20,279 bases of DNA from Bigelowiella natans CCMP2755 (GCA_000320545.1 ADNK01001624.1:1-20279); one strand, 5' to 3'; shown: positions 1 through 11,290, counted from the stretch's first letter. Numbers and translations: made by a program. Notes: generated by a model from the letters alone, not told the origin.

Positions 1-134
1 AAGAACGAATGGAAGGACGGATACAGCAGGATGACACGACTTTCCCGTTCCGCGCACGCATATTCCCCACGCAAAGATAATCAACACAGCCTCTGTGCAA
101 AAACCAAAAGCTCAAAATTGAAAAAGGGAAATTT

Positions 135-158
135 TATATATATATATATATATATATA
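135..158. repeat. (TA)n microsatellite
   Basis: 12 TA units, in the ankyrin-gene intron that follows the exon ending at 231. Confidence 0.9.
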
Positions 159-230
159 CCGGCACATCGAAGAGAGGGTGGGGGGGGAGTAAGGCAGCAT
201 CAAACATCTTCATACCTTCATCGTACTTAC

Positions 231-688
231 AGCGTCAGGCCAGCCTACTTCCGGCGCCCTCTGGAACGCCTGGTTGTTGTTGTTGTTGTTGTTGACCATC
301 ATTACGATTTACACTGATATTGCTATCATCATCATCATCATGATCATTCATCGCTTTAAGAGCCTGGTGCAGATATCCTCCTCGTTGTATATTAATACGA
401 CTAGTTATGCTGTCCGTGTTAGTTACTGCTATATTAAATGAGATATTATCTCTTGATATTCAAAACCCATTTATGTGCTCGCAGTACGACTACCAATAAA
501 TTACCCCCCCAACCCCCCCCCCCCAATCATCATCACCACAACCACACCAGCATCATTCTAGCGTGTATACCAGGTCAATATCAGCTTTGCTGTCGATGAG
601 GAGCTTCACGGCATCAACCCGCTTGCTGTGAGTTTTAGTATGTGCGCGCGAACACAATTATCTCAATAATATAAACAAATAATATGTG

Positions 689-726
<38 letters not shown>

Positions 727-1057
727 TTCTGCTCTCATAAACCGTGAAAAGACTCTCCGTTCGATAACACTCCTTGTCTACATATCGTAACCCCACCCAC
801 CCCCCCTTCCACAAATTCTGAACCGCGCCAAGTTCCATCCGCCTCGCACGCACTGCGATCTGAGGAGGCTATGTTACTATCCGGTTGCTTACCGATATGC
901 CGCGTAGGTGAGGGCGGTGCGCAGGAATTTGCTTTTTTCGTCGATCCCGCACTTCACGTTCAAAAGCGTCTTCATGCCCTCAATATTTCCTGCGCAGACA
1001 ACCGCATAATGAGTTAGTCGTATGGCAGCAACGATAGCGATGGCGACTCACCCACGG

Positions 1058-1101
<44 letters not shown>

Positions 1102-1939
1102 TGTGTGTGTGTAGTCCTGGCACGTCTATTTTTGTTTTTCCATCTATACAAACGGTATTCTGATGTTCTCGTGTGGCTTTTTCTCTCATTTTCGTGCTGT
1201 CGCGCCGCTCAAAACCTTTCATCGAAGCCCACATCAGGCACGTCTCTTGGAGATTATTCGTTGTCGTAGGACTACATTTGCCTGCGTTGAAAACAAATTA
1301 GTGGGTGTTCACTCTGCATCAGCTTTTATTGTGCGTGTGTGCGTGCGTGGGTGCGCGCGCGTGTTGCACGCGTAACACGCGTAAGCGCGCACTGTTCCCT
1401 ACCTGCTAGCAAAGCAGTGACGGAGTCCGGTTTCTATTTCGTTCGTTAATATGAAAGGTGTTGATTAGTTTGGACACCATACCCCTACTGCTATTTGCAG
1501 TGCTACTATCATTATTAGCCATAATTTGCATCGTCATCATCACCGTCGCTACAAACATCGCTTTAGTAATGGTCCGACGACTCACGTATTCCTCGCCGAG
1601 GAAAGCCCACATGAGCGCTGTAGAGCCTTCGCCGTCCCTAGTCTCTACTATGCTCTGAGCGAGTACAAAAAGCATGCCGATTTGCTGCTGTGACGACGAC
1701 GCCGAGATGATCGGATGGTGATGATGATGATGGTGATGATGATGATGGTGATGATGATGATGAAAGTGCGTGACGACCGCATCGCAACAGTGCATAATAT
1801 GTCGTTGGATCATGCTGATGAGGGTGTGCGTTCGTTCCATGAGAGCATGACGATATTATTCTCGCGCTTTCGTATGAGTGCCGATTTGTTGTAGACGCCG
1901 CTGATGACCCCACTCGCTCGTTTTTGGCGCATTACATTT

Positions 1940-1972
<33 letters not shown>

Positions 1973-2242
1973 TTTTTTTTTATATTATCTCACTTTAGCT
2001 TCAATCAGGGAACGTATGCATGCGACATTGCCTGGGAAATAAAGAGGAGGAGGGAGAGGGAGGGAGGGAGGAGGAGGGGGAGGAGAGAAAAGCCCCGGAG
2101 ACCATGAATTTATATCTTCACAACGCGCATCATCGTGGAACGATTTGTTGTTCATGTTGCCGTGTGTTGCTTTCAATATGTTTGTACACATATATTATAT
2201 TAGATAAATATGTGTATAAATAAATAAATAAATATGTATATG

Positions 2243-2286
<44 letters not shown>

Positions 2287-2565
2287 GCTCTATCTGAAGG
2301 TAGAGTAGCAGCAGAGCGGAGCGGCCTACCTCCTGCTGCTGCCCACATGAGCGCCGTCTCTTGCATGTTGTTCTGCTGATTGACGTCCGCTTTTGCCTCG
2401 AGGAGGACCTACGTACAGCCCGCCGAGGATGAGACATGATTATGGATGGGTGGGGGTAAGATAAAAGGAATCTAAAGCGATGCCGTCGAGCTGTATTTGT
2501 AGATTTGGAACACGTTGAGGCTTGAGATGAATACGAAATGCATTGCTAGAGGCTACATTCGTGAT

Positions 2566-2617
<52 letters not shown>

Positions 2618-3176
2618 GTGATGGTGATGATAATGATGATGCCCCACCTGTAGACAGTCGGGCTTGCCGTAAAGGGCAGAGAGGGCGAGGGGGGTGCATT
2701 GAAGAGTATACTTCTTATTGTTTCGATTGCCTGATAGCGACACGAAACTCCACTCAGTCCCGTCTCACTCTATTGCTCAGATTATACAAGAAAAGATATG
2801 TCGCTGCACACACACTCAATAATTTTCCCTGCGGGCAGGATCGGCTACAGAAAATCCTTCAGAACTCTATCGGAAATATTCGAAAAGCTCCCCAAAATGA
2901 GAAGCCAGCCCCCCCCCCCCCCCCCAACCACCTCCGTCCTCCTCTCCACGTACCTGTCTCCGCTATGTAGCCTGGGTGGGCCTTAGCCTCAATGAGGAGT
3001 TTGGCTACTTCTCCCCGCCCGTGTTGTGAGGCTTTGAGGAGTCCGCAGAAAAGATCACGCTTGGGGACACCTCTTTTTACAATCCTACGCAATTTGCCCG
3101 AAAGCTTTTGCTGCGCCAGCTGAAGGAAGTATTCCCGTCTAGTCTGTGCCATTGATGGTCTAGAAGGTAGCAGCAT
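231..3176 (-). CDS. Ankyrin-repeat protein, multi-exon, 3' end beyond the left edge
   Basis: Ten exons can be joined with matching phases: 3176 (or 3152)-2954, 2730-2648, 2408-2330, 2031-1994, 1654-1586, 1433-1403, 1281-1216, 989-893, 625-571 and 269-231. From the ATG at 3152 they give 252 residues; an in-frame ATG at 3176 adds eight. After a charged N-terminus (MAQTRREYFLQL) come about six ankyrin repeats, recognised by TPLALSALYGKPDCLQ, VLLEAKADVNQQN, ETALMWAAAGG, STALMWAFLGEEY, TCLMWASMKGNIEGMKTLL and TALTYAAYRKRVDAVKLL. Ankyrin repeats are protein-binding scaffolds, so the partner and role cannot be told from sequence. There is no signal peptide or membrane segment. Introns hold TA, TG, GAT and GACGAT repeats. 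The join from 571 to 269 keeps phase but leaves the repeat several residues short, so a micro-exon may be missing. The gene continues past position 231, where a GTAAGT donor is seen. It is head-to-head with the MyTH4-FERM gene. Confidence 0.85.
694..723. repeat. (TA)n microsatellite
   Basis: 15 TA units in the ankyrin-gene intron between exons 893 and 625. Confidence 0.9.
1059..1112. repeat. (TG)n microsatellite, interrupted
   Basis: About 26 TG units with one GTGGTG interruption, in the ankyrin-gene intron between exons 1216 and 989. Confidence 0.9.
1711..1762. repeat. GAT/GGT trinucleotide repeat
   Basis: Imperfect TGATGA/TGGTGA array in the ankyrin-gene intron between exons 1994 and 1654. 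It creates spurious poly-His and poly-Ser open frames. Confidence 0.9.
2246..2279. repeat. (TA)n microsatellite
   Basis: About 17 TA units in the ankyrin-gene intron between exons 2330 and 2031, next to a short TAAA tetramer run. Confidence 0.9.
2562..2640. repeat. GATGAC hexamer repeat
   Basis: About nine near-perfect GATGAC units followed by GATGGT and GATAAT variants, in the ankyrin-gene intron between exons 2648 and 2408. It would read as poly-Asp on the plus strand, but no splice-consistent exon includes it. Confidence 0.9.
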
Positions 3177-4293
3177 AGTGTCAGGCTTGTTTTTCTATTT
3201 TAGAGGGACAGGGATGGCGGAAGCATGATATTATAATAGCTAGCGCAATGCGAAATGGGAAGGGGCAAGTGCTTGGAAAACATAGGGAAAACCTGAGGCT
3301 ATTGAAGCTTGCGTTCGCGAGTTATTTTGGTAAAAACAGAAGCCTGTCTACCGATGTTAGTATCGTAGACTTCAAGGGTATTCACTTACGCTCTGTGTAG
3401 ATGCCGAGATAGGTCGAAAGGCGAGCGACCGAGAGAGAGAGGGGGGAGCAGGCAAAGAGAGTGAGCACGGGAGGTAGAATCAGAGAGGTGAAACGAAAAA
3501 TGCTTTTCATTTAGGGAAATTTTGGAGCTAGATGGCAACCATAGCATGACAACTCGAGAATAAAACTTTTAAAAAAATGAAATGAAGGCAAATCGCAGCG
3601 GAGTTCGTTTGAGGAAGTGGATGCTGTAAGTTGCGCGCTATAACAGGACACACACGCTTCACATCTCATCCAATCTAATTGAAAATTACCTCGAAAAGCC
3701 GCCAGCTCCCCGTAACTGAACAAAGCAATTGGGGTCCACCCTCGGGGGTGGAACTAGGCGTCAATCAGCTGGTTTGGGCGTGTACACTAAAGCGAGCTCA
3801 GGAAATTTTTAGTCGAGTCAAAGAAATAGAGGGCAAATAATGTAAAATTTAATAAATATTCAAGCCGTAAATTAGAATCCTACGGCATCTTTGAAAGAGA
3901 GTCGTACAGCAAAGGTCTCGTGCTCGCATCGTGTCACGTTCCTACGTGTTCCCACTGCAAAACGGAGCTGCGACCGGCTTTGCGAAGGAAGAATCCTTAA
4001 TTCCAATAAATTCCTAAATTCCATTGTCGTTTTATTTGGATGGAGGCTACGCTTGCAGCAGTATTCAATACTTCTAGTGCGACAATTACTATTTTGATGT
4101 CGCACAGTAATATTACAGGGGTTATGATATAACGCCGAAGAGAAGGACGCTGAACGACGTAAATGCATGATTTTTGGTTTGTACCAAGTTGTCGCAGTGA
4201 GAAATTGCAGGTACTTTTCAGGAAGCTGTCAAAAGTTTGACGTCAATGCGTCGTTTCGCGTTACTGTGGTTCTGGCGCATGTGATTTTGATCA
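3177..4293. other. Divergent spacer between the ankyrin and MyTH4-FERM genes
   Basis: About 1.1 kb between the two start codons. No protein-like exon with matching splice phase was found on either strand. A GA-rich stretch lies at about 3433-3485, and there is an AT-rich patch near 3830-3870. It presumably holds both promoters and 5' leaders, but no specific element can be named. Confidence 0.6.
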
Positions 4294-7200
4294 ATGCTTC
4301 TTTCATGTTTCATGTTTCATGTTTCATGTTGCTACAAATCGAGTGTACTGAACGAGGTAGTCGCAGAAGCGTTGGCCCCGAACCACACCGGTGTGTTTGT
4401 GGTGACGGAAACGTCTATGAGTAGCATGGACACATCGAAGCTCATGATGATTTGGGCTCCAGCAGTCGTCGTGCTTATGAGTAAGTTGGTTAATTGTCGG
4501 AAGTGATATGAACGAACTCAATCCACATTTATCATATTCATAGGTGGATCTTCGTATCAAGTTGTCCTTCTGGCAGCACTGTATATGGCAATCTTTACCT
4601 ATTTCGAGGTATTTCTTGTTTTTAAGACACCACACGAACATAATCACGCAAAACACCCTAGCTATACCCTGCGTGCACTGAACATGTGTCCGGTGGAATT
4701 CAATTTTCCCATCTGCCAGGTGCCGTTTGCAGGAGAGAACGAAGAGAATGCACGAAGCCAGAAACGTTCGTCCGACACCTCAGACATGAGCCTACTCACT
4801 AGCTCTTCCGATTCCGACGATAACCCACTAGTGTTTGGTAAAGAGTCCTCTGACATACAGCTCAGGCTAAAGCCACGCATGTCCAGAATCAGCTTGTTGG
4901 AGCACTCGGACTCGGATGAAAGCATAAAAGCCAACAACGAGCCAGCCAAAAAGCGCGTGAGCAACATTGGCCTTTTAGTAAAGAGAAGCTCGCTTCTGAT
5001 GATCGACGAAAAGGAGGAAGAGGAGTTGAAAGCGAGAGACGTCAAATTGCAGAGTGCCCCTCCTATTTTGGGTAATGACGAAATGGAAAAAAACACTGAA
5101 ACTAAAGTTGATGCAAAGCACAACAGACTTTTGCCCAGGAGTCTCTCACGGCTATCGTCTCTTCCGAAGATAGCCAGTAAGCGACCCGAACCTGCAGCAC
5201 CGATGTGCCCGTTGGAACAGGACGAATCGAGAAGCACAGGGAAATCAGAATCTCTATCATTAAACCTTGGGGAATCCCAAGAAGATAGTTTGTCAGTCAG
5301 GAGTCAAGATTCGACTGCATCGAGAGTGAGCATCATGAAGCGTTCCGGTGATCCGAAGCAAGGCATAGAGAGAACAGCGGAAAGTGGTAGGCTAAGAATC
5401 AGACTACCTGCGAAAGATCTCGGATACGATCTGAATATGATTGAGTCCTTCGTTGAGACAATCGAGAAGATGAAGCCCAGCGATCTCGCAACCATGATGC
5501 AATTGCGAGCTAGCTTTCTCCAGTACAAGAAGAAAGTTGAGACCAGTAACACTGCAGGAAAAAAGGCTATTGGGGAAGAGGGTGCTTGCCACAACGATAA
5601 TGGAGATCTGGATGATGTTGACGTGAGTAGCGGAGAGGACGACGCAGAAGAAAACAAAGAGTACGTAATGGCGAAGCATCGGAAAGGGTTCTTTCGGAGG
5701 CTTTTGCACCTTGGCAGTGCGCATAGCGACGACTCCCTCCTCACGTTTAAGAAGTCGCTAATAAAGAAGTCCCTCCTAAAATGCAACCGCGACAAGGACG
5801 ATATAGCCATCCAGACGTTCAAGAATATCATGAGCTTCATGCAGGATAGATCCACTTCCAAGAGTGTCGAGGAGCACGCGCAGAAGCTCGTCAGCGTGGC
5901 GCTACTATCCGAGCAGCAGATTCGTGATGAGATATTCATGCAGATCATCAAGCAGACAAATGGCCACCCAAATATGGATCACTGCCTGCTCGGCTGGAGC
6001 CTCTTGCTCATCTGTCTCGTGAGCTTTCAACCCTCAAAGCACATACATCTCCAACGCTACATCGGGCGCGCGATTCGGGGCCCAAACTCCTCCGCGGCCA
6101 TTAAGGAGAGAGCAAGGCTTGCCAGGAGGATGCTGGACCTCATTGGTGAATACGGCGAGCGCTCGGAGGCCCCCTCTGGCGGGGAGATTCGAGCAATCAT
6201 GCAGATGGAGCTCATTCCAGTGACGGTGCGGATTCCCAGCACCGAGACTAGCCCCAACCGTGCTTCGGTGGAAATCAACGTCGATCCATTCTGGACGGTC
6301 GCAGAGGCGGAGGAGGTGCTTCTCCGCAAGCTCGACATCCACTTCACGCCAGGCTTCGGGCTGTGCCAAGCAAATGACCACCATCAGGAGCCCTTGCTGG
6401 GAGGGCGGCGTGTGATGGATGTTATCTCCTCTTGGCAGGGCAGTCTCTGTGAGGAGTCCTCCCCTCGCTCTCTATCTCCATCTCCGCCCAGAACGCGGAC
6501 GAAGGGGAGGGAGAACACCGTCCATCATCGGCGGGTTATGTCTGTGCCCACCAGCTTGAAAGCAATTCGAAAGCGCTGCTCGCTACGAAGGGTGGGAGGC
6601 AAAGACAGGGCAGGGAGCAGACGAAGTCTAGCCGAACCTTCAAGCGACCGGTATCAATACCTCCTCTTCCAGTCCCAAATCCCAGTCAACATCTCCGGCT
6701 CAACTCGCTCGAGGAGGCTGCTGCGCGATGAAAGGGCTATCGACCTCATGTACTGCCAAGCAATGCGCGACGTCATGCAAGGCCGCGCTGCCCTAGAGAA
6801 GAAGGATCTCATAAAACTAGCTTCCCTGAAGCTATTCATCGATCAGGGTGAGTACGAACCCTCAATTCACGTGCCTGGAAGTCTTGTGAGCGACCTCCAA
6901 AATTACCTCCCCCGCTCAATCTTACCAAAGAATATGGGCAGCAATCAACCAGAGCTGGAGGATTTGGGGGAGCAGATTCTTCACAAGTACAAGAGGCTAG
7001 TCGGTGTGAGGCCTCAGCGAGCGAAGATAAAATACCTCGAGTACGCGGAGAGATCGCCGATGTATGGCACGCAGGTCTTCAGGGTCATGCAAAACAGGCA
7101 GCTCAAATGGCTTCCTGACTTCATCAATCTCGGGGTCTCATCACGCGGCGTCGTGCTGCAAAACCCCGACACGAAGGAGGTGACGAACCAATACACCATG

Positions 7201-7386
7201 AAGGAAATAGTAACGTGGGGCCAATCCCCCACGAAGTTCCTCCTTGTCATCGGCGACGTGATCCAGCAGAGAAAGTTTACCTTCAAGACGCCCAAAGGGC
7301 TCGTCATCAAGCGGCTGATCCAGAGCGGAATACAGATCCAGGTCTTCGAGACGATGGATACGCGATCGGTTGCGGAAGGCTACTAA
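4294..7386 (+). CDS. MyTH4-FERM domain protein without a motor, possibly membrane-anchored
   Basis: The main exon runs from 4544 to the TAA at 7384-7386. A 63-nt intron (4481-4543, GTAAGT donor, TAG acceptor, phase 1) joins it to 4294-4480, giving about 1,009 residues; without that exon the ATG at 4585 gives 933. In the 933-residue numbering, 60-350 is Ser- and acid-rich and probably disordered. A MyTH4 domain covers about 385-525 (LSEQQIRDEIFMQIIKQ, then GWSLLLICLVSFQPSKH). A FERM module covers about 543-925: F1 from IPVTVRIPS, F2 around LIKLASLKLFIDQGEY and YLPRSILP, F3 from IKYLEYAERSPMYGTQVFRV. MyTH4-FERM tandems sit in tails of myosins and plant kinesins, binding microtubules and membrane-protein tails; no motor is encoded here. 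The 5' exon adds VVLLAALYMAIFTYFEVFLV, a likely membrane helix. A basic Ser/Arg-rich insert lies at about 620-690. The MyTH4-FERM call is secure; the N-terminus is less so. Confidence 0.9.
4301..4328 (+). repeat. TTTCATG heptamer, four tandem copies at the MyTH4-FERM start
   Basis: Four perfect copies of the 7-nt unit TTTCATG lie at the 5' end of the first predicted exon. Because 7 is not a multiple of 3, the ATGs at 4305, 4312, 4319 and 4326 fall in all three frames. The ATGs at 4294 and 4312 are in frame with the protein. Confidence 0.9.
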
Positions 7387-7563
7387 ACTAGCTCAAAGTT
7401 TGGGCTGAGCACGGTGGCTCTGGACACCTCTGTCGCGGCGGAAGCTCTGACGATGGGTCGTCCTCCCAGCCGACGACGCTCAAGAAGTGCGAGTCCCGGC
7501 CGCCCTTCTCGGCTAAGTCGAAGTGGCAGCACAAGTGTCATTAGAGCCAGAGCTAATAGTTAG
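7387..7563 (+). other. In-frame open extension after the MyTH4-FERM stop codon
   Basis: After the TAA at 7384-7386 the same frame stays open for 58 codons to a TAG at 7561-7563. The product is Ser/Arg-rich (MGRPPSRRRSRSASPGRPSR), much like a disordered tail. It may be an alternative C-terminus reached by splicing over the stop (the stop lies inside CTACTAAACTAG, which looks like a branch point plus acceptor), a readthrough tail, or 3' UTR that is open by chance. Confidence 0.4.
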
Positions 7564-8464
7564 GCATACCGCTGCTACGCAGTGGTGCAAGTAAGACTCC
7601 CGTTTGCATAATGCGAGTGCATGCACGCGGAGCGCGATGCGCGCAATCTTTGCGGGTAAATAACACGCAAAGGCATAGTATCATTCTTATACGACATACG
7701 TTTTGTACAGCTACGCGGTAGAAAGGCCAACAGCTACGTAGGCCGGAGCGTGTGCAAGTCAAAGCTGCGGACCTTTGAAAGGATACGGCGCGAGCTCCAG
7801 TATGTATGTAATATCACGCTAACTTTTTTTATCATGTCCACATCAATACGCACTTGCGCTAGCAGGTGCCGTTATGTACGAACATGAGCACCGGCGTGAC
7901 TATTGTCGTACAGGTCGAGAAAGTAAAAGCAATTACACGCAACAACGAGCTATGCATAGCATTGTGATTGTTGTGCACTTGCGTGTATACGTGTATTCAT
8001 GTGAAGCAGCGTGGCGAGCGCTACAGCTGTCATGCATGCAGTATACGTGCCGGCTCTATTTAAGCAGATAACCACTTAGTTTATCTAGGTAGCTAGTCAT
8101 TAGTGCATGCTTGTTACACATTACATACGAGATATATGTGCGCAGATATAGCTGCTATATAACAAATGCACGTGTATAACTCATGTGTGGGACACAAGCT
8201 ACGCTGGACGACTTAATTAATGATCGAACACGTCCACCACACACACACACACACACACACGGAAATTTTGGCGCATGCCAGACTTTTAGCATACCCACGC
8301 TAATAGTATCGCGATGCTTCAGCGAACATACATAGATATGCACAATCATTAGTATGTGCCCGCATGCAATACACAGAGGCCGACGCCATTTTCTTCAGCA
8401 AATCCGGCTGCAGCCGATGTGTCTCTTCACTCTACACGTAAGGAAGAGCTGCGAGGCATAGATT
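7564..8464. other. Convergent spacer between the MyTH4-FERM and PhyH genes
   Basis: About 900 bp with no exon supported on either strand. It probably holds both 3' UTRs. It contains several GCATGC, TGCATG and CTAG motifs, for example around 8030-8130, and a (CA)n tract at about 8236-8260. Confidence 0.6.
8236..8260. repeat. (CA)n microsatellite
   Basis: About 12 CA units in the convergent spacer, downstream of the PhyH stop. Confidence 0.9.
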
Positions 8465-8883
8465 TTATTGCACATCCATAATTATAGACAAGCGAGATGA
8501 ATCCATGTTCTGGGTTCGATGGGCGACATTCTCCCTGAAAAACAAAGCGTCGCCAGGGTCCATGCGAACGGTGCAGCCCAACATCTGCGCCACGCAACGA
8601 AGCAAAAAAAAACACAGATTTATACGATTTCGCGACAATCACAGATGGCATGTGCGCATGGATGCACAAGCAAACGCCCCATTCATTACTGATGCATATG
8701 AGCTCAAACCTCGGAGGAATCGCTCTCTCGGAACAAGACCTTCGCTGACCCTGCGGAGCCAACAGAAATGTAAACAGAATGTCAGTGAGGGGAAAGCTTG
8801 ATCCGATCCGAGTTACAAGAAGGAAGCGTGCCGACCCCGATATCGACAAGCCACACAGTGGGAGGACGGCTATTGACCGTTCA

Positions 8884-8926
<43 letters not shown>

Positions 8927-9107
8927 CTCATTTCTTCGTACAAAAATGAAGTCTTTCTTCTTCTTATTCTTCTTCTTCTTCTTCTTTGTCCTCGTGTGCA
9001 CTCAGTCCTTCCGACCGAATATAGCCGTGAAGATGGGGAAGGCCTTCGCTCTTTCCACGCGGAGGTTTTCGACTTCATTCCAGAAGTGATTTGGAACCAA
9101 AACCAGA

Positions 9108-9150
<43 letters not shown>

Positions 9151-9493
9151 GAGAGAGAGGGGGGGGGGATGAGACGAAGATAGAAGAAGAGAGCTATATT
9201 ATTGTCTCTCTAGTCTTTCGATCGTTTCCTCTCCAAATTTAGAGTGTTTACCGAGTGATCTCTCGGGTCGCTTCCATGCCCTATTACACCACATTAAAGC
9301 ACGAATACGTCGGAGCATGCACGGGCACAGTTACCAGCTCAGATGAATACATCCATAGGAAGGAGAGAAAGGGGGAGGGGCGGTGTATATGTTGGGCTGA
9401 TCTGTGATGATGCATCACTGAAATCTTGAATGATCTCGCAACTAAGACAGGCTCGCCGCATAACCCAAGGGTTACTGTAAGGATCAGTTTTAT

Positions 9494-9565
<72 letters not shown>

Positions 9566-10896
9566 CACAACGCCCATGTATATATTCAAACTTATATTAT
9601 GCCCACCACACACGAACCATCCTTCCATATCATGATGAAGAGCTTGTGAAATCGGGATCCCCCAAACACATCCCCGACCACATGCCATCCATGATAGCTG
9701 CCTACAGGGCAAAGGCATCATCATGAGAGAGGGGGAGCCGTTGGCACCACTAACCCCCCCGCTTTATGCGAATCAAGGGGGGAGGGGGGGGTGGGGGGGG
9801 GGGGGAAGGTCACGAGAGAAAACGACATCTACACGATGCTCGGGGGGACTTTGTGAAGGTATCGTCTCTCCATTTTCGCGTATTTTTTGTTTGTTGTGAG
9901 ACGCACGAACCCGGAGTAAAACGGGATATTCGCCGCCATCGTGAGGTGGCCTTTCAGCGACGAAATGACGTCGGGAAAGTACGGCCCCCCTGTCAACATC
10001 CACCCCATCAGCATGCTGGCGTGCAAGCAGGCATGCTGGCGTGCAAGCAGGCAAGGAAGGGGCTTGTGTTGGCGCAGGATGAGCAACGACGACGCTTGGG
10101 AGAGGACCATCGAAAACACACAAAAACGGCTCATTTCAGCCGGTTCTGGCAGTCATTTTGCGTGTCACTCGAGTTTATACCCATAACGTATTCCCAGCTC
10201 CCCTTTAGCATGCTCCTGATCGAGACAAAGGAATCTCAGTGAGAAATGGACCCCGCAGATGTAGTGTGCCTCGCCGGGATGGCTCGTCGACGATAGCGAT
10301 CGTTCGTAGGTTGTTCTCATACAAAACTCCGTCATTCGTTTACAAACGGCAAAAGCGAGAATCGCTGCAGCAGGCCACTAGAAATCGGGAGGGGAAAGAG
10401 GATTGATTAGACAGAAGTAGTGGTGTGTACCAAGGATATGGCCACGCGTTGATGGAGATGTACTCCGATCCCATCACCCTCACGTCTCCCCACCTTGTTG
10501 GTTAAAGGGTTTCTGACAGTTGGTTTTCGAGCAGGTGCGCAAACGAAGCAACGAATGCGGAGCGACACCACCACGAGAAGAGTGCATGCAGTTACACGCG
10601 TGGGATTGTTCTCTCCACGATATATCACCTATCCAATTTGAGCTTGGTTGTGATCCCGGATGCCCTGGGGGAAAATGAGCGGCAGAATCAGTTGCGGTAG
10701 CGAAAGACAGACACGGTGCACCATTACTTCCATCCCTGGAAGAGCTCGGAGACGTTGCTCATGACGAAGTGAAAGCGGTTCCATAGAGCCTCCTCATCCA
10801 GAACGCATTCGTCTGGCTCTGTGTTGGTTCGTGAGTGAGCATGGCTTTATAACTTGAGGTGAGGAATCGTAACGGAGCAGCACCATAGGGTAACGT

Positions 10897-10939
<43 letters not shown>

Positions 10940-11224
10940 CATTCACGTCCAAACATCATAACTGTGCATGAGTGCGTTTGTATGTGTGTGTGTAAACAAC
11001 GGAGTTCCGAAGCGCCGCACACATAGCGCACTGATTCATCAATTGTGTCGGCATCGGCGAGAAAATCCTCCAGGCCTGCGACAAAGAACGTAGACCCTCG
11101 TAAACCACAATCATGCGTGCCAGAGAAAGTGGGATGCAACGCACGACCTTCTTCTGATACGAATCCCTTCAAGAGGATGAAGCCGCTCTTTTTGAAATAC
11201 TCTTCGCTCTGAGTAGACGATAAA

Positions 11225-11290
<66 letters not shown>

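Noticed and set aside
1406-1840. Poly-His and poly-Ser open frames on the minus strand
   Set aside because: They are read from the GAT/GGT repeat inside an ankyrin-gene intron; only the 1654-1586 and 1433-1403 parts are coding.
2515-2970. Poly-Asp open frame on the plus strand
   Set aside because: It comes from the GATGAC intronic repeat and runs antisense to two well-supported ankyrin exons.
8505-8801. 98-codon plus-strand open frame
   Set aside because: It is antisense to the last two PhyH exons, which carry the conserved GDALFF...H segment.
9773-10123. Alternative reading frame of PhyH exon 9989-9903
   Set aside because: It would use a better GTGCGT donor at 9907, but it needs a phase 2 entry and gives a less protein-like sequence. 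Kept only as an alternative.
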